From contig JALFTI010000011.1 in NCBI GenBank assembly GCA_022778585.1, positions 1-64,000 on the forward strand: 64,000 nucleotides of DNA. The letters run 5' to 3'. Below the pieces are notes generated by a model. The model saw only the letters and a program-made list of their open reading frames with translations, had not been told where the DNA came from and searched no databases. A program made the position numbers and the translations under genes. This stretch comes from Pygmaiobacter massiliensis (GTDB lineage Bacteria > Bacillota > Clostridia > Oscillospirales > Ruminococcaceae). This document shows positions 50,266-60,414 of the stretch, piece after piece (positions within the stretch are counted from its first letter, which is position 1; each line of letters starts with the position of its first letter).

Positions 50266-52908
50266 GTGTCAAACCGGGGCTGTATTCGCCGTTTAAGCCT
50301 GCGTGCCCTTTTGGCAAACCGCACCCGCAACCTGGTGGCGGTGCTGGCCATTGCCCTAACGGCAATGTTGTTTACCTCTCTGTTTACCATTGTATTGTCC
50401 ATTAACGAAGCCTACCAGCAGGCAAACTTTCGCCAGGCCGGCAGCTGGGCACACGGAACCTTCAAGCGCCTAAACTGGCAGCAGGTGGAACAGCTTAGTG
50501 CCGACCCGGCCATTCGGCAATGGGGAAGCCTGTGGGCATGCCCCAAGAAATACCCTTTAATAAGGACCATGTAGAGGTGAGCTGCTGCGATGAAAACAGT
50601 GCGCACTGGGGCTATTGCGACCCAACCCAGGGGCGGCTGCCCAAAGAGGGGACCGACGAGGCGGCAACCGATACCCGTGTGCTGGAGCTGCTGGGGCTTG
50701 AGCCAAAGCTGGGGCAGCAGGTTACCATAACCTTTGAGGTGGACGGACATACCACCACCCAAACCTTTACCCTGTGCGGCTTTTGGGAGTATGACGAGGC
50801 AATGGTGGCCAGCCAGGTGCTTTTGCCGCGCAGCCTCGCCCAGCAGGTGCTGGACGAGGTTGGTGTAAAACAGCCCAGTTGTGATGGTCTTACCGGCACC
50901 TACAGCATGGATGTTATGCTGGGCAGTTCCATGCAGATTGAAGAGAAAATGGAGCAAATTTTGGCCCGCAACGGCTGCCAAAGCGAAACGGTCGGGGAAG
51001 AAAACTATGTGGGCATTGGGGTGAACTGGGGTTATACCGGCGCTAAAATGGCCCGCACAATGGACCCTATCACCCTGGTTATTCTGGTGTGTGCGCTGCT
51101 GCTTATCATCTTTACCGGGTATCTTATTATTTACAATGTGTTTCAAATTTCGGTGGCAGGGGATATCCGCTTTTACGGCCTATTGAAAACCATTGGCACA
51201 ACGCCGCGCCAGCTGCGCAGAATCATCCGTATTCAGGCTTTGCTGCTGTGCCTGGCGGGCATTCCGGTGGGGCTGGTGCTGGGCTGGCTGGCAGGGAGTG
51301 CGCTGGTACCGGTGGTTATTGGGCAGCTTAACGGAATGCGCACGATGGTGTCGGTCAGCCCCATGCTGTTTGGCCTGTCCGCGCTGTTTGCGCTGGCCAC
51401 GGTGCTCATCTCCTGCCGCCGGCCCGGGCGCCTGGCGGGGAAGGTGTCGCCGGTGGAGGCGGTGCGCTATACCAAAGGTCCCAAATCCCACACTCGCACC
51501 AAGCGAACCCGAAAAGGGGTCAGCCTTTTTTCCATGGCCTGGGCAAACCTGGGCCGCAGCCGGGGCAAAACGGGCATTACGGTGCTGTCCCTTTCGCTGG
51601 CGGTGGTGCTGCTTACCTTAACGGTTACCTTTGCCAGAGGTTTTGATATGGACAAGTACCTGCGCGCCAAACCCTGCGATTTCCAAATTGCCGACGCAGG
51701 CTGCTTTCAAACCGGAAACAGCGGATTTAACACCGATATGGCCGTGCCCGAACAGGTAATGCAGGCGCTGCAAACCCAGGACGGCATTGTGCAGGGGGGC
51801 CGGGCATATGGCAAGGTAGGCGCTGTGGAAGAGTTTGTCAGCGAGGAATATTACCGTTCCATGCGCAGCCAGTGGGTAAGCGGGCAGGCGCTGGAAAGCC
51901 AGGTGGCCTATGCCCAGCGCACACCAGAGGGGCTTTTGGTGGACGGCCCAGCTTTATGGCATGGAAGCCTATCTGCTAAATCAGCTTACTGTGCTGGAGG
52001 GAGACCTGTCCTTGCTGTATGAGCCAGGCAGCCGTTTTATTGCTGCCGTCTGTTTTGAGGACGATTATGGCCGCCCTCAAAGGGACAGCTATTGGGCCAA
52101 TGTAGGCGATACCGTTACCCTGCGGTATGTGGAAGGGTATGAATATTACTATATGGACACCGGTGAATTGGTTGAGCAGTTTAACCAGCAGGTCACCGAG
52201 GGCAGCCGTCCCTGGAACAGCCGGGCCAAAACCTACCGGGAAGTAGAATATACGGTAGCCGCCCTGGTTTCGGTACCCAGCACCTTAAGCTACCGCTACT
52301 ATGGCTCAGACGAGTTTATCCTCAACGACCAGACCTTTATCCAGGATACAGGCACCGACTGTGTTTTGTACTACGCCTTCGACACATCCCAAGAGGCCAA
52401 CGCGGATATGGAGGCATTTTTGGCCGATTATACCGAAACCCAGAATCCTCAGTTTGACTATGAAAGCAAGGCCAGCTACGCCAAACAGTTTGAAAGCTTT
52501 CAGCACATGTTTTTCTTGCTGGGTGCAGCCCTCAGCTTTATTGTGGGGCTGGTAGGGGTGCTCAATTTTACAAACGCCATCCTCACCGGTATTGCCGCCC
52601 GCCGCAGAGAGCTGGCCGTGCTCCAATCTATGGGCATGACCGGCCGGCAGTTCAAAACCATGCTGGCTTTCGAAGGGCTGCTGTATACTATGGGTGCGGT
52701 CCTTTTGGCCTTGGTACTGGTTTTGGTCTCGGCGCCCTTTATGGGGCAAGGCCTTAACCAACTGCTGTGGTTTTTTACCTACCGCTTTACCCTGTGGCCC
52801 ATTGCTGTGGTTTTGCCCTTGTTCGGGCTGTTGGGGGTGCTTATTCCGGTTTTAAGCTGCCGGGCGGCCCAAAAACTTTCGGTGGTGGAGCGTTTGCGGC
52901 AGGAATAA
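50266..52908 (+). pseudogene. FtsX-type ABC permease, two frameshifts
   Basis: GTG 50266. Frame one encodes the first helix (NRTRNLVAVLAIALTAMLFTSLFTI) and ends at 50574. Frame two takes over near 50530 with GMPQEIPFNKDHVEVS and runs to 52022, including two helices and GDIRFYGLLKTIGTTPRQLRRI. Near 51937 an extra G (GACGGCCCAG where GACGCCCAG is expected) moves to frame three: AQLYGMEAYLLNQLTVLEGD to the last helices and SVVERLRQE. The corrected protein would be about 880 residues, normal for this family. Confidence 0.85.
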
Positions 52909-53244
52909 AAAGCGTGCCGCAGCGGCCTGCCGGTACCGGTTATTCTTTCCTTGCCAAACCATTCTGCCGAATGCTGCAAATTTTACAAATCCCATTTGGC
53001 AGGCCTGCAAAAAACACCTTTTGGGCAAGCAAAACGGCTAACAGAAATAAACGCAGGGATGGTTTATAAAAAGCAAGGTTATTTTTAAATGCCGCAGCTT
53101 GAAACGCGCCACGGCCAAAGGTGTCCCTGCTTTTATGAAGCGGACCTTGCGGCAGAAAGGGATGCTTTCGCCTGGGCCTGTAAGGCAGGCGCCTGTAAAA
53201 GCTTGCTGCACAAATGTTTTCAAAAAAGCGGGCACCAACGCAAA

Positions 53245-53276
53245 AAGAAAGCCCCGGTCGGCCGACCGGGGCTTTC
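53245..53276 (-). terminator. Terminator of the tRNA-Leu gene
   Basis: AAAGAAAGCCCCGGTCGG with complement CCGACCGGGGCTTTCTTT; T-rich on both ends. Confidence 0.88.
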
Positions 53277-53302
53277 TTTCTGGGCCAAAGCCCATAATAA
53301 AT

Positions 53303-53386
53303 TGGTGCGGGTAGTGGGGGTCGAACCCACACACCATAGGTACAGGATCCTAAATCCTGCGCGTCTGCCAATTCCGCCATACCCGC
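53303..53386 (-). tRNA. tRNA-Leu (UAG anticodon)
   Basis: Reading the minus strand: GCGGGTA acceptor, D arm GCGG...GCAGACGC, anticodon stem GCAGG/CCTGT with loop ATTTAGGAT giving UAG, a long variable arm, T arm GTGGG-TTCGACC-CCCAC, TACCCGC, A and encoded CCA. The long variable loop confirms a class II tRNA. Confidence 0.95.
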
Positions 53387-53883
53387 GTATAAGCTATTGT
53401 TTTTGTTTTAGCTGGGCTAGCGCCCTTAACCATTGGCTTTAAAAAGTAAAGCAGTACTATTTTTGGCAAAACCAATGGGGTTTATTTTTAAGCTACTATA
53501 CTGCAATAAAAAGTTCCAAGCTCAGGGCCATCGCAAAATCTATGCCGCAATCTATATGCATAACGGCTTGGTATCGGGCACAATCCTGACAGGCTGTTTG
53601 CTGTTTTTCATTTGTTTAGGTAAAAGTTTTTTTGCAATAAAAGAAAAACAGCCGCTAAGGTTCTGTGTTTTTGCTATTTTATATGATGGTTGGAAGTAAT
53701 GGTTAGCAAATGAAAAGCCCGCATATAGGCTTTTATGCAAACCCTTTGCGTAGGGCAAACCGCCCTGCAAAGGCAGCGCCCAAACCCTGTGCGCTTAAAC
53801 CGAACCTGCAAAAAAGGCGGCTTGCTGTAAAGCAGCCAGGGCCGCCTTTTTTGCTTTCGGTTTTATGTTTATGCGCTTTTGTT
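53387..53883. other. Intergenic region
   Basis: No gene recognised; open frames are short and AT-rich. A palindromic AAAAAAGGCGGC/GCCGCCTTTTTT (about 53812-53853) is a terminator-like hairpin for the EFR1 gene on the minus strand. Confidence 0.45.
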
Positions 53884-54702
53884 TTAAATGTACCAGGTAC
53901 TTTCGGCCGGCCGGGTAAAGTTTTGCTCCAGCATGGCCACATGGGACAAAAAGGCCTCGTCGGCAAAATATTTGGCGCCGGTGGGGCAGCTTTTTATGCA
54001 GGCCTGGCATTTAATGCAAATGCCGGTTACCTGGCTGGGGTCCTGGGCCGAAATCGAACCCATGGGGCACACCTTCACGCAGTCGGCGCACTGGTTGCAC
54101 TTGGCGGGGTCGGTCAGGGGCTTGGCCTTTAAAAATACGGCCGGCTTGCCGTCGGTTCCACGGGGGGTATAGTAGGGGGCATCGGCCTGGCCCGGCACCG
54201 CAAGCGGCGCAGCAGGTTTATTTTCCTGCGCTTTTTGGGCAAAGGCTTCTCCAAACTGGCAAAGCGCCTGTATATCCTCTTTGTTGGGGCGGCCAGGGGC
54301 CAATTTTGCGGTAAAGGAATGTTCGGCTACCACTGCGCAGGCTGCCAAAACCGAAAAGCTGTCCTGACTAAGCAGGCTGCACAATTCGGCAAGGGCGTTA
54401 TCAAAACTGCGATTGCCAAAGGTGACCACCGCACACGCGGCCGCACCGTTGCCTAAAAAGCCCTCTGCCACCCAGGGCGAAATTTTATTGGGCACCCTTC
54501 CAGCATATACCGGCGTGCCGAATACCACCAGCTGATCGGGCGAAAACTGCGTTTTTTCCAGCCGGGCCGCCGGCAGGGTAAAGTCCAGCTCCTGCAAGGG
54601 CAGGCCCAGCTTTTTAGCTGCGGCGTTGGCAATGGTGCGCACCGCCAATTGGGTGTTCTTTGCAGGGCTAAAATATACAGCTTTTACACAGGTGTATTCC
54701 AT
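53884..54702 (-). CDS. EFR1-family flavodoxin-ferredoxin protein
   Basis: 272 residues. An N-terminal flavodoxin-like domain (VKAVYFSPAKNTQLAVRTIA, QLVVFGTPVYAGRVPNKISPWV, FGNRSFDNALAEL) is fused to two ferredoxin clusters: CNQCADCVKVCP and CIKCQACIKSCP. Such proteins carry electrons between ferredoxins and unknown partners in anaerobes. The flavin-binding thiolate motifs look altered as usual for EFR1. Upstream of an Fe-S aldo/keto reductase on the same strand, 138 bases away. Confidence 0.9.
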   Translation of the reverse strand: MEYTCVKAVYFSPAKNTQLAVRTIANAAAKKLGLPLQELDFTLPAARLEKTQFSPDQLVVFGTPVYAGRVPNKISPWVAEGFLGNGAAACAVVTFGNRSFDNALAELCSLLSQDSFSVLAACAVVAEHSFTAKLAPGRPNKEDIQALCQFGEAFAQKAQENKPAAPLAVPGQADAPYYTPRGTDGKPAVFLKAKPLTDPAKCNQCADCVKVCPMGSISAQDPSQVTGICIKCQACIKSCPTGAKYFADEAFLSHVAMLEQNFTRPAESTWYI

Positions 54703-54840
54703 GGTGAAAACACTCCTTTATCAGCACGGTAAAAAGGGAAAATCCCAAACGCCTAACAAGGCAGCTTTACCTGCCCGTTCATCATAACACAGGCAGGGCA
54801 GGTTCGTCAAATAAATGCGAAGCCTTTGGCCTTTAAAAGC

Positions 54841-55989
54841 TTAGCGGCCAAACACTTGGCTTGCCAACTGCATATTTTGGCGTACCGGTACCTCAAACGG
54901 GCAGCGGGCTTCGCAAGCGCCGCAGCCGGAACATTCGCTGGCGGTATGGGCCAGCACGGCGTAGTGTTCCCGCACGGTTTCGGGCAGCTTGGTGGCGGCG
55001 CGGGCCAGGTTTAAAAATTTGGTCACGGCGGCCACATCAATACCTTTGGGGCAGGGGGCGCAGTGGCCGCAGTACATGCAGTGGCCTTTCCAGCTCATGC
55101 GGGGAAACGCCGCAAGCGCGCTGGCGTAGTCCTTTTCCTGCTCGCTGGCCGTTTCGTAAGCAAGGCAGGCGGCAAGCTCGGCTGTGGTGTGGGCCCCTGC
55201 CATTACGCAGGCCACTGCCGGGCGGCTTAAAGCATAGTGCAGGCACTGCAGCACGCTCAGCGAGCGGCCTGCAGGGGAAAGTGCCTGGTTAAGCAGGTCA
55301 CCGCCGCCAAACGCCTTCATAACCGTAATGCCCACCCCCAGCCGCTGGCAGGTTTCGTACAGCTGCTCCCGCTCGGGGTCCAAATTCAAAAGCGGGGCGG
55401 CATAGCTTTCGGGCGCAAACAGCGCATCCAAATCCTCACTGCCCGGCTGCAGGTCGTAACAGGGGTTCACACTGAACATTAAAACATCCACAAGCCCGCT
55501 TTCTACCGCAGGCAGTGCCGCTTTGGGGTTGTGGCTGCTCAGGCCTATATACCGAATACGCCCCGCCGCCTTCTGCTGCTGCGCATACTGCATAATGGGG
55601 CCGTTGGCAATGGTTTCCCACTCGCTGGGCGAATCCACATAATGGATCATGCCAATGTCCAGATAATCGGTCTGCAAATTTTTCAAAAGCGCTTCAAACG
55701 AGCTTTGCACCTCGTCCATCTGCCGGGTGCGCTGGTAATGGCCATTTTTCCACACGGTGCAAAGGTGGGCCTGCAAAATAAACTTTTCCCGCTGCCCCTG
55801 CAAAGCGCTGCCCACAAACCGGTGCAGCTGCGGGTTTGGGCTATATAGGTCCATGCAGTTTACCCCGTTTTCGGCGGCAAGGCCAAACAGCTGGTTTGCC
55901 TGCTGGGGCGTTTTGTCCAAAAAGCCCTCGCAGCCCAGTGCAATTTCGCTTACCTTAAGGCCGGTGCGGCCCAAAATGCGGTAGTTCAT
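54841..55989 (-). CDS. Aldo/keto reductase with C-terminal ferredoxin-like domain
   Basis: 382 residues; ATG 55989 follows AAAAAGGAG. The AKR barrel reads MNYRILGRTGLKVSEIALGCEG, ENGVNCMDLYSPNP, LQTDYLDIGMIHYVDSPSEWE and RYIGLSSHNP (the catalytic Tyr is in LYSPNP). The tail has two Cys clusters, CMYCGHCAPCPKGID and CSGCGACEARCPFEV, for 4Fe-4S centres. Such enzymes reduce aldehydes with ferredoxin- or NAD-derived electrons in anaerobes. Confidence 0.92.
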   Translation of the reverse strand: MNYRILGRTGLKVSEIALGCEGFLDKTPQQANQLFGLAAENGVNCMDLYSPNPQLHRFVGSALQGQREKFILQAHLCTVWKNGHYQRTRQMDEVQSSFEALLKNLQTDYLDIGMIHYVDSPSEWETIANGPIMQYAQQQKAAGRIRYIGLSSHNPKAALPAVESGLVDVLMFSVNPCYDLQPGSEDLDALFAPESYAAPLLNLDPEREQLYETCQRLGVGITVMKAFGGGDLLNQALSPAGRSLSVLQCLHYALSRPAVACVMAGAHTTAELAACLAYETASEQEKDYASALAAFPRMSWKGHCMYCGHCAPCPKGIDVAAVTKFLNLARAATKLPETVREHYAVLAHTASECSGCGACEARCPFEVPVRQNMQLASQVFGR

Positions 55990-56729
55990 TGGTTTACTCC
56001 TTTTTATACCGGTGTGCCCCCGGCTTTTATAGCCTGCAAGCTCAAAACACAAAGCCGGGCACCCTTGCCGGCCCTTTTGCGGCGAAAGTGCTGCGGGCAG
56101 ATTGATAAAAATGTGCGGCCCTGGGTGTTAAAAACAGCCCAATTGCGCGCTTTTTGCTTTTTTAAGTATACCGGCCTTTTGGACGGCGTGTCAACCGGCA
56201 GCACAGCAAACGGCCCGGTGGCGCAGGGGGCTTTTGCATTTTGCCAAAGCTTTGGCAAAATAATGGAGGTACAGCCCAAAACGCGCAGCTTGCAAGGCTT
56301 GCGTACCCCCTTTTTGCCCCAAAGGGCAGGGGGGCAAATGCCGCTGTTTTAAAACGCCAGGCGGCCCCCAAACTCCCACTGCCCCCAAAAACGCCCGGCG
56401 TCCCCAAACGCCCGGTCTTTCAAAACGCCCGGCGCCGTACCTTAAGCAAAAAGCGCCGGATGAAACCTGGCGCTTTTACCCCCCAATATAGCCTGGTAAA
56501 ATGCAAAATATAATTTGCTGTATTCCTATGGGAAATTAGTAAATAACCTATCCCGGCAGGAACCTTTTTGCCGGGCAGGGTGCCTTGGTGCGCATGGGCT
56601 GCCAGGGGGCTTTGCCGTTTTGCCGCCTGCCCTGGGGCGGCTTTTGCAAAAAAACCGGCAGGGCGGCGGTTCTTTTTTTCGGGCCGGGTTTGGCGCGGCA
56701 GCAGGCAGACAGGGCTGTGCCTATTTGGG
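55990..56729. other. Gene-free region of about 740 bases
   Basis: No credible gene. Frames are low-complexity. CTTTGGCAAAAT repeats occur near 56240 and a CCCAAACGCCCGG-like direct repeat runs from about 56380 to 56425. Confidence 0.5.
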
Positions 56730-57545
56730 TTATTCCATACCGGCCGGGTTTGGCACAAACAGTTCGCCGCGGCAGTAAAGGGCGGCTTTGCCGGCCAAAA
56801 GCACCCGGCTTTGCTGCATATGGCAGTACAGCACGCCGCCCCGGGCCGAAGCCTGGTAAGCGGTCAGGTCGGCTTTTTTCAGCTGTTGGCTCCAGTAGGG
56901 AATAATGTGGCAGTGTCCCGAACCGCAAACCGGGTCTTCCGCAACCTGCAATTTGGGTGCAAACGAACGGGAAATACAGTCAAATTCCGGTTTATCGCTT
57001 AGGGCGGTGGCGTGCAGCAGCAAACCGTCCAGCTGCTTTAACGCATCCAGGTCCGGCCGCAGGGTCCGCACGGTGTCGGCGTTTTTAAAAACGCACAAAA
57101 GGTCTCTTCCCAGGTAGGCCGTTTCGGGAACGGCGCCAATGGCCCGCACCATTTGGTCGGTTACAGCCACCGGCTGCAGAGAATATGCGGGAAAGTCCAT
57201 TTCGTAAAGGTCGTTTTTCCTTTTTACGGTTAGCTCGCCGCTTTTGGTAAAAAAGGTAACCTGCTGGGCTTTGTTTTGGCAGGTGTTCAGCAGAACAAAG
57301 GCGCTGGCCAGTGTGGCGTGGCCGCACAGGTCAATTTCGCCGCCCGGGGTAAACCAGCGCAGCTGCAGGCGGTTTTGGCTTTTTACCACAAAAGCCGTTT
57401 CGGAAAGGTTGTTTTCCTTTGCAATGCTTTGCATAAGGGCGCTGGGCAGCGGGGCGGACAAAACACACACCGCTGCCGGGTTGCCCCGAAATACGGTGTC
57501 GGTAAAGGCGTCCACTACATATTGGGTCAATTGAATCGGTTCCAT
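56730..57545 (-). CDS. PhzF-family isomerase
   Basis: 271 residues, ATG 57545 after AGGAGA. YVVDAFTDTVFRGNPAAVCVL, the catalytic Glu in NNLSETAFVV, RWFTPGGEIDLCGHATLASAFVL and EDPVCGSGHCHIIPYW are hallmark PhzF motifs. PhzF-like enzymes isomerise or epimerise small acids; the substrate here is unknown. Divergent from a LysR regulator, which probably controls it. Confidence 0.93.
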   Translation of the reverse strand: MEPIQLTQYVVDAFTDTVFRGNPAAVCVLSAPLPSALMQSIAKENNLSETAFVVKSQNRLQLRWFTPGGEIDLCGHATLASAFVLLNTCQNKAQQVTFFTKSGELTVKRKNDLYEMDFPAYSLQPVAVTDQMVRAIGAVPETAYLGRDLLCVFKNADTVRTLRPDLDALKQLDGLLLHATALSDKPEFDCISRSFAPKLQVAEDPVCGSGHCHIIPYWSQQLKKADLTAYQASARGGVLYCHMQQSRVLLAGKAALYCRGELFVPNPAGME

Positions 57546-57650
57546 TTTTGTTCTCCTGCTTGTGTTTTGTTTTTTTTCAGTATATACTGCAAATGTAAAT
57601 AAGTAAAATGAATGATTATTATATAAATATAAAGAAAGATTATTTGAAAA

Positions 57651-58520
57651 ATGAACCGGTACCTTGCTTTGCAAAAAATAGTGGAGCTTGGCAGCTTTAC
57701 AAAGGCGGCCGAACTGCTGGGCTATACCCAGCCGGCCATTAGCCAAATGATTGCTTCGCTGGAAAAGGAATTGTCCATTCAGCTGCTTTACCGTTCCAGA
57801 TATGGGGTGCACTTAACATTGGAAGGGGAACGCTTGTTTCCCTCCATACAAAGGTCGGTGGCGGCATACCAGTCCATGCTGGAAATTGCAAAGGAAATTC
57901 GCGGCCTGGACAGCGGCACCATCCGCATCGGCACCATATCCAGCATTTCCTGCCACTGGCTTCCGGGGCTTATTGGGCAGTTTCAGCAGCGTTACCCCAA
58001 TGTGCGGTTTGTGCTGCACCAGGGAGATTACACCACCATACCCCAATGGGTGCGCACCGGCGAGGCAGATTTTGGGTTTGTGAACCCGGACGCTTTGCCC
58101 GGGGTTAAAACCCGGTTTATAAAAACCGGGCCGCTGCGGGCGGTGGTGCCCATAAACCACCAGCTGGCAAAGCAGCCCTGGGTTACCTTGCAGCAGCTTG
58201 CGCAGGAGCCGTTTTTGCTTTTGGAGGAAGGCGCGCTCAGCGAGCCTTTGGAAGCCTTTAAACAAGCGGGCCTGAAACCGTCCATTCGGCTTTGCGTGCA
58301 TGATGATTACTCCATTTTATCCATGATAGAACTGGGGCTGGGGGTTAGCATACTGCCCAAGCTGGTTTTGGAAAAGACCCATTACCAGGTGGCAATTCTG
58401 CCGCTTAAGCCAGCGCTTAGCCGCAAAATAGGGCTGGTAATGCGGGATGAAAATGCCATGCCCATTGCAAGCAAGTATTTTATTGAGTTTTTGTTCCAGC
58501 ATGTAAACGAACTGCCCTGA
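57651..58520 (+). CDS. LysR-family transcriptional regulator
   Basis: 289 residues. Winged helix MNRYLALQKIVELGSFTKAAELLGYTQPAISQMIASLEKEL and a substrate domain (TIRIGTISSISCHWLPGLIGQFQQRYPNVRF). Weak ribosome site; ATG 57651 is the first codon that keeps the full helix-turn-helix. Divergent from the phzF-like gene over a 105-bp AT-rich control region containing ATGATTATTATATAAATAT. Confidence 0.93.
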   Translation: MNRYLALQKIVELGSFTKAAELLGYTQPAISQMIASLEKELSIQLLYRSRYGVHLTLEGERLFPSIQRSVAAYQSMLEIAKEIRGLDSGTIRIGTISSISCHWLPGLIGQFQQRYPNVRFVLHQGDYTTIPQWVRTGEADFGFVNPDALPGVKTRFIKTGPLRAVVPINHQLAKQPWVTLQQLAQEPFLLLEEGALSEPLEAFKQAGLKPSIRLCVHDDYSILSMIELGLGVSILPKLVLEKTHYQVAILPLKPALSRKIGLVMRDENAMPIASKYFIEFLFQHVNELP

Positions 58521-58793
58521 ACCATTTGCCGCCACCCCCAAAAAACCATTGGCAAAGCCTAAAACTTTTGGCTTTTTTGCAGCCTTTTTGCGGCAAGGGC
58601 CTTTAATATTACATAATGGCGCCGGCATGGCGCCGGCCTTTGCAAAGGGCGGCGGGTTTAAGCGCCAGCTTGCAAACAGGTGCCGGCGCCGCTATAATAA
58701 AACCAGTAAAAAAGCAATGGGCGGGCGGTTTGGCCTGCACAAAATGAGCCTTTGCGCCAAGGGGGCAAAGGCCAAACAGGGAGGTATGGCAAA

Positions 58794-59966
58794 ATGGGGT
58801 ACAATTGGTACGCGCCCACCCGGGTGCTGTTTGGGGCCGGGCAGCTTAATAACCTTTCGGCGCAGCAGCTGCCGGGCAAAAAGGCGCTTTTGGTTATTTC
58901 AAACGGTAAATCCACCCGGGTAAACGGCTATTTGGACCGCACCCTGCAGCAGCTGGAGCAAAACGGCGTGCAGACCGTGCTGTTTGACAAGGTGGGCGCA
59001 AACCCAACCAAGCCGGTGGTGGAAGAGGGAGCGCGGCTTGCTAAGCAGGAAAATTGCGATTTTGTTGTGGCGCTGGGCGGCGGCAGCGTAATGGACGCGG
59101 CCAAGGTCATGGCCATGTACGCCCATCAGCCGGGAGATCTGTGGGACTATGCGGGCGGCTTTTCGGGCAAAAAGCGCCCGGTAACCGGGCCGGTTTTGCC
59201 GTGGGTTGCCATTACCACCACGGCGGGCACCGGGTCGGAAGTGGACCAATGGGGTGTGGTTACAAACCCCGAAACCAAGGAGAAGATTGGCGTTGGCGGA
59301 CTGGACAGCATGTTCCCGGTGCTTGCCGTTGTGGACCCGGAGCTGATGACCAGCGTACCGCCCCGCTTTACCGCCTACCAGGGTTTTGACGCCTTGTTCC
59401 ACAGCACCGAAGGGTACATTTCCACCAACACAAACCTTATGGCCGAAATGGTGCAGCTTACCGCTATCGAAAATGTAGGCAAATACCTGGCGCGGGCGGT
59501 GGCCAACGGGCAGGACCTGGAGGCCCGCGAGCATATGGCGTTTGCCAACACCCTTTCGGGCTATTCTATGGTATACGCTTCCACTGCCAGCAAGCACGCC
59601 ATGGAGCACGCCATGAGCGCCTATCATCCTCAGCTGCCCCACGGCGCCGGGCTTATTATGATATCGGCGGAATATTACACCTATTTTGTTAAGCGCAATG
59701 CCTGCCCGGAGCGTTTTGTGCGCATGGCCCAGGCTTTGGGGGTAAAAGATGCCGCCGACCCCATGGATTTTGTGAAGGCGCTGGTGCAGCTGCAGAAGGA
59801 CTGCGGCGTGGCCGACCTGAAAATGTCCGACTACGGAATAGAAAGGGCCGAATGCAGCCAGCTTGCCCAAAACGCGTTTGATATTAAGGGCGGGCGCTTT
59901 ACCACCGACCGGGTGCAGATGAGTTTGGAAGACTGCGCGGGCATTTTTGAGCGTTCCTACCGCTGA
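58794..59966 (+). CDS. Iron-containing alcohol dehydrogenase
   Basis: 390 residues; ATG 58794 with AGGGAGG nine bases upstream. NAD-binding GGGSVMDAAKVMAMYA (about 95-110), AITTTAGTGSEVDQWGVV, and metal ligands in AYQGFDALFHSTEGYI, SKHAMEHAMSAYHPQLPHGAGL (Asp, then three His). BdhA/YqhD-like type III alcohol dehydrogenase, probably NADPH-linked reduction of aldehydes to alcohols in fermentation. Cytoplasmic; stands alone before a terminator. Confidence 0.95.
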   Translation: MGYNWYAPTRVLFGAGQLNNLSAQQLPGKKALLVISNGKSTRVNGYLDRTLQQLEQNGVQTVLFDKVGANPTKPVVEEGARLAKQENCDFVVALGGGSVMDAAKVMAMYAHQPGDLWDYAGGFSGKKRPVTGPVLPWVAITTTAGTGSEVDQWGVVTNPETKEKIGVGGLDSMFPVLAVVDPELMTSVPPRFTAYQGFDALFHSTEGYISTNTNLMAEMVQLTAIENVGKYLARAVANGQDLEAREHMAFANTLSGYSMVYASTASKHAMEHAMSAYHPQLPHGAGLIMISAEYYTYFVKRNACPERFVRMAQALGVKDAADPMDFVKALVQLQKDCGVADLKMSDYGIERAECSQLAQNAFDIKGGRFTTDRVQMSLEDCAGIFERSYR

Positions 59967-60097
59967 AAAAAGAAAAACGCGCAGGACAAAGCAAGGCAGG
60001 GCCAAAAGGTCCGGCTTGGGCCTTTTGCCAGGCGCAGGACCCTGGCCGCACCCCCGAAAACCGGTTTTGGGCGCGGCGAAAAAGCTTTATAAAAAAT

Positions 60098-60130
60098 GGG
60101 CAAACGCCTTGCGGCGCGTGCCCGTTTTTT
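60098..60130 (+). terminator. Terminator of the alcohol dehydrogenase gene
   Basis: GGGCA...CGC with GCG...TGCCC, followed by GTTTTTT. It lies 130 bases past the stop codon. Confidence 0.75.
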
Positions 60131-60377
60131 ATTCTGTTTTTTGCCTGTAAAGTGTGGCTTTTAAAGCCGCAAAACGCTTTTTGAGGGTAAGAAAAGGGGC
60201 TAAAAAACCCGCCCCGCCCGCCCCCTTGGCAGAAGGAAAACAGAAAGAAAAGCTGCAAAGGAAAGCTGACTAAAATCCGTTCAAACAGAAAAACGCATAT
60301 GAGCCTGCCAGTCTGCATCCATATACCTGCCAGCGGCGCGCCTGGTACAACGCGCAGAAAGCTTTCATAAAAAAGAA

Positions 60378-60412
60378 AGGCCGGCGGCAAAACATGCCGC
60401 CGGCCGGCCTTA
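60378..60412 (-). terminator. Terminator of the DHHW/MBOAT operon
   Basis: AAGGCCGGCGGC and GCCGCCGGCC-GGCCTT form a strong stem just past the DHHW stop. Confidence 0.85.
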
Positions 60413-60414
60413 TA

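Larger units (their letters stand above)
59967..60414. other. Convergent intergenic region
   Basis: Holds two terminators (60098 and 60378) and no gene between the alcohol dehydrogenase and DHHW genes. Confidence 0.55.
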
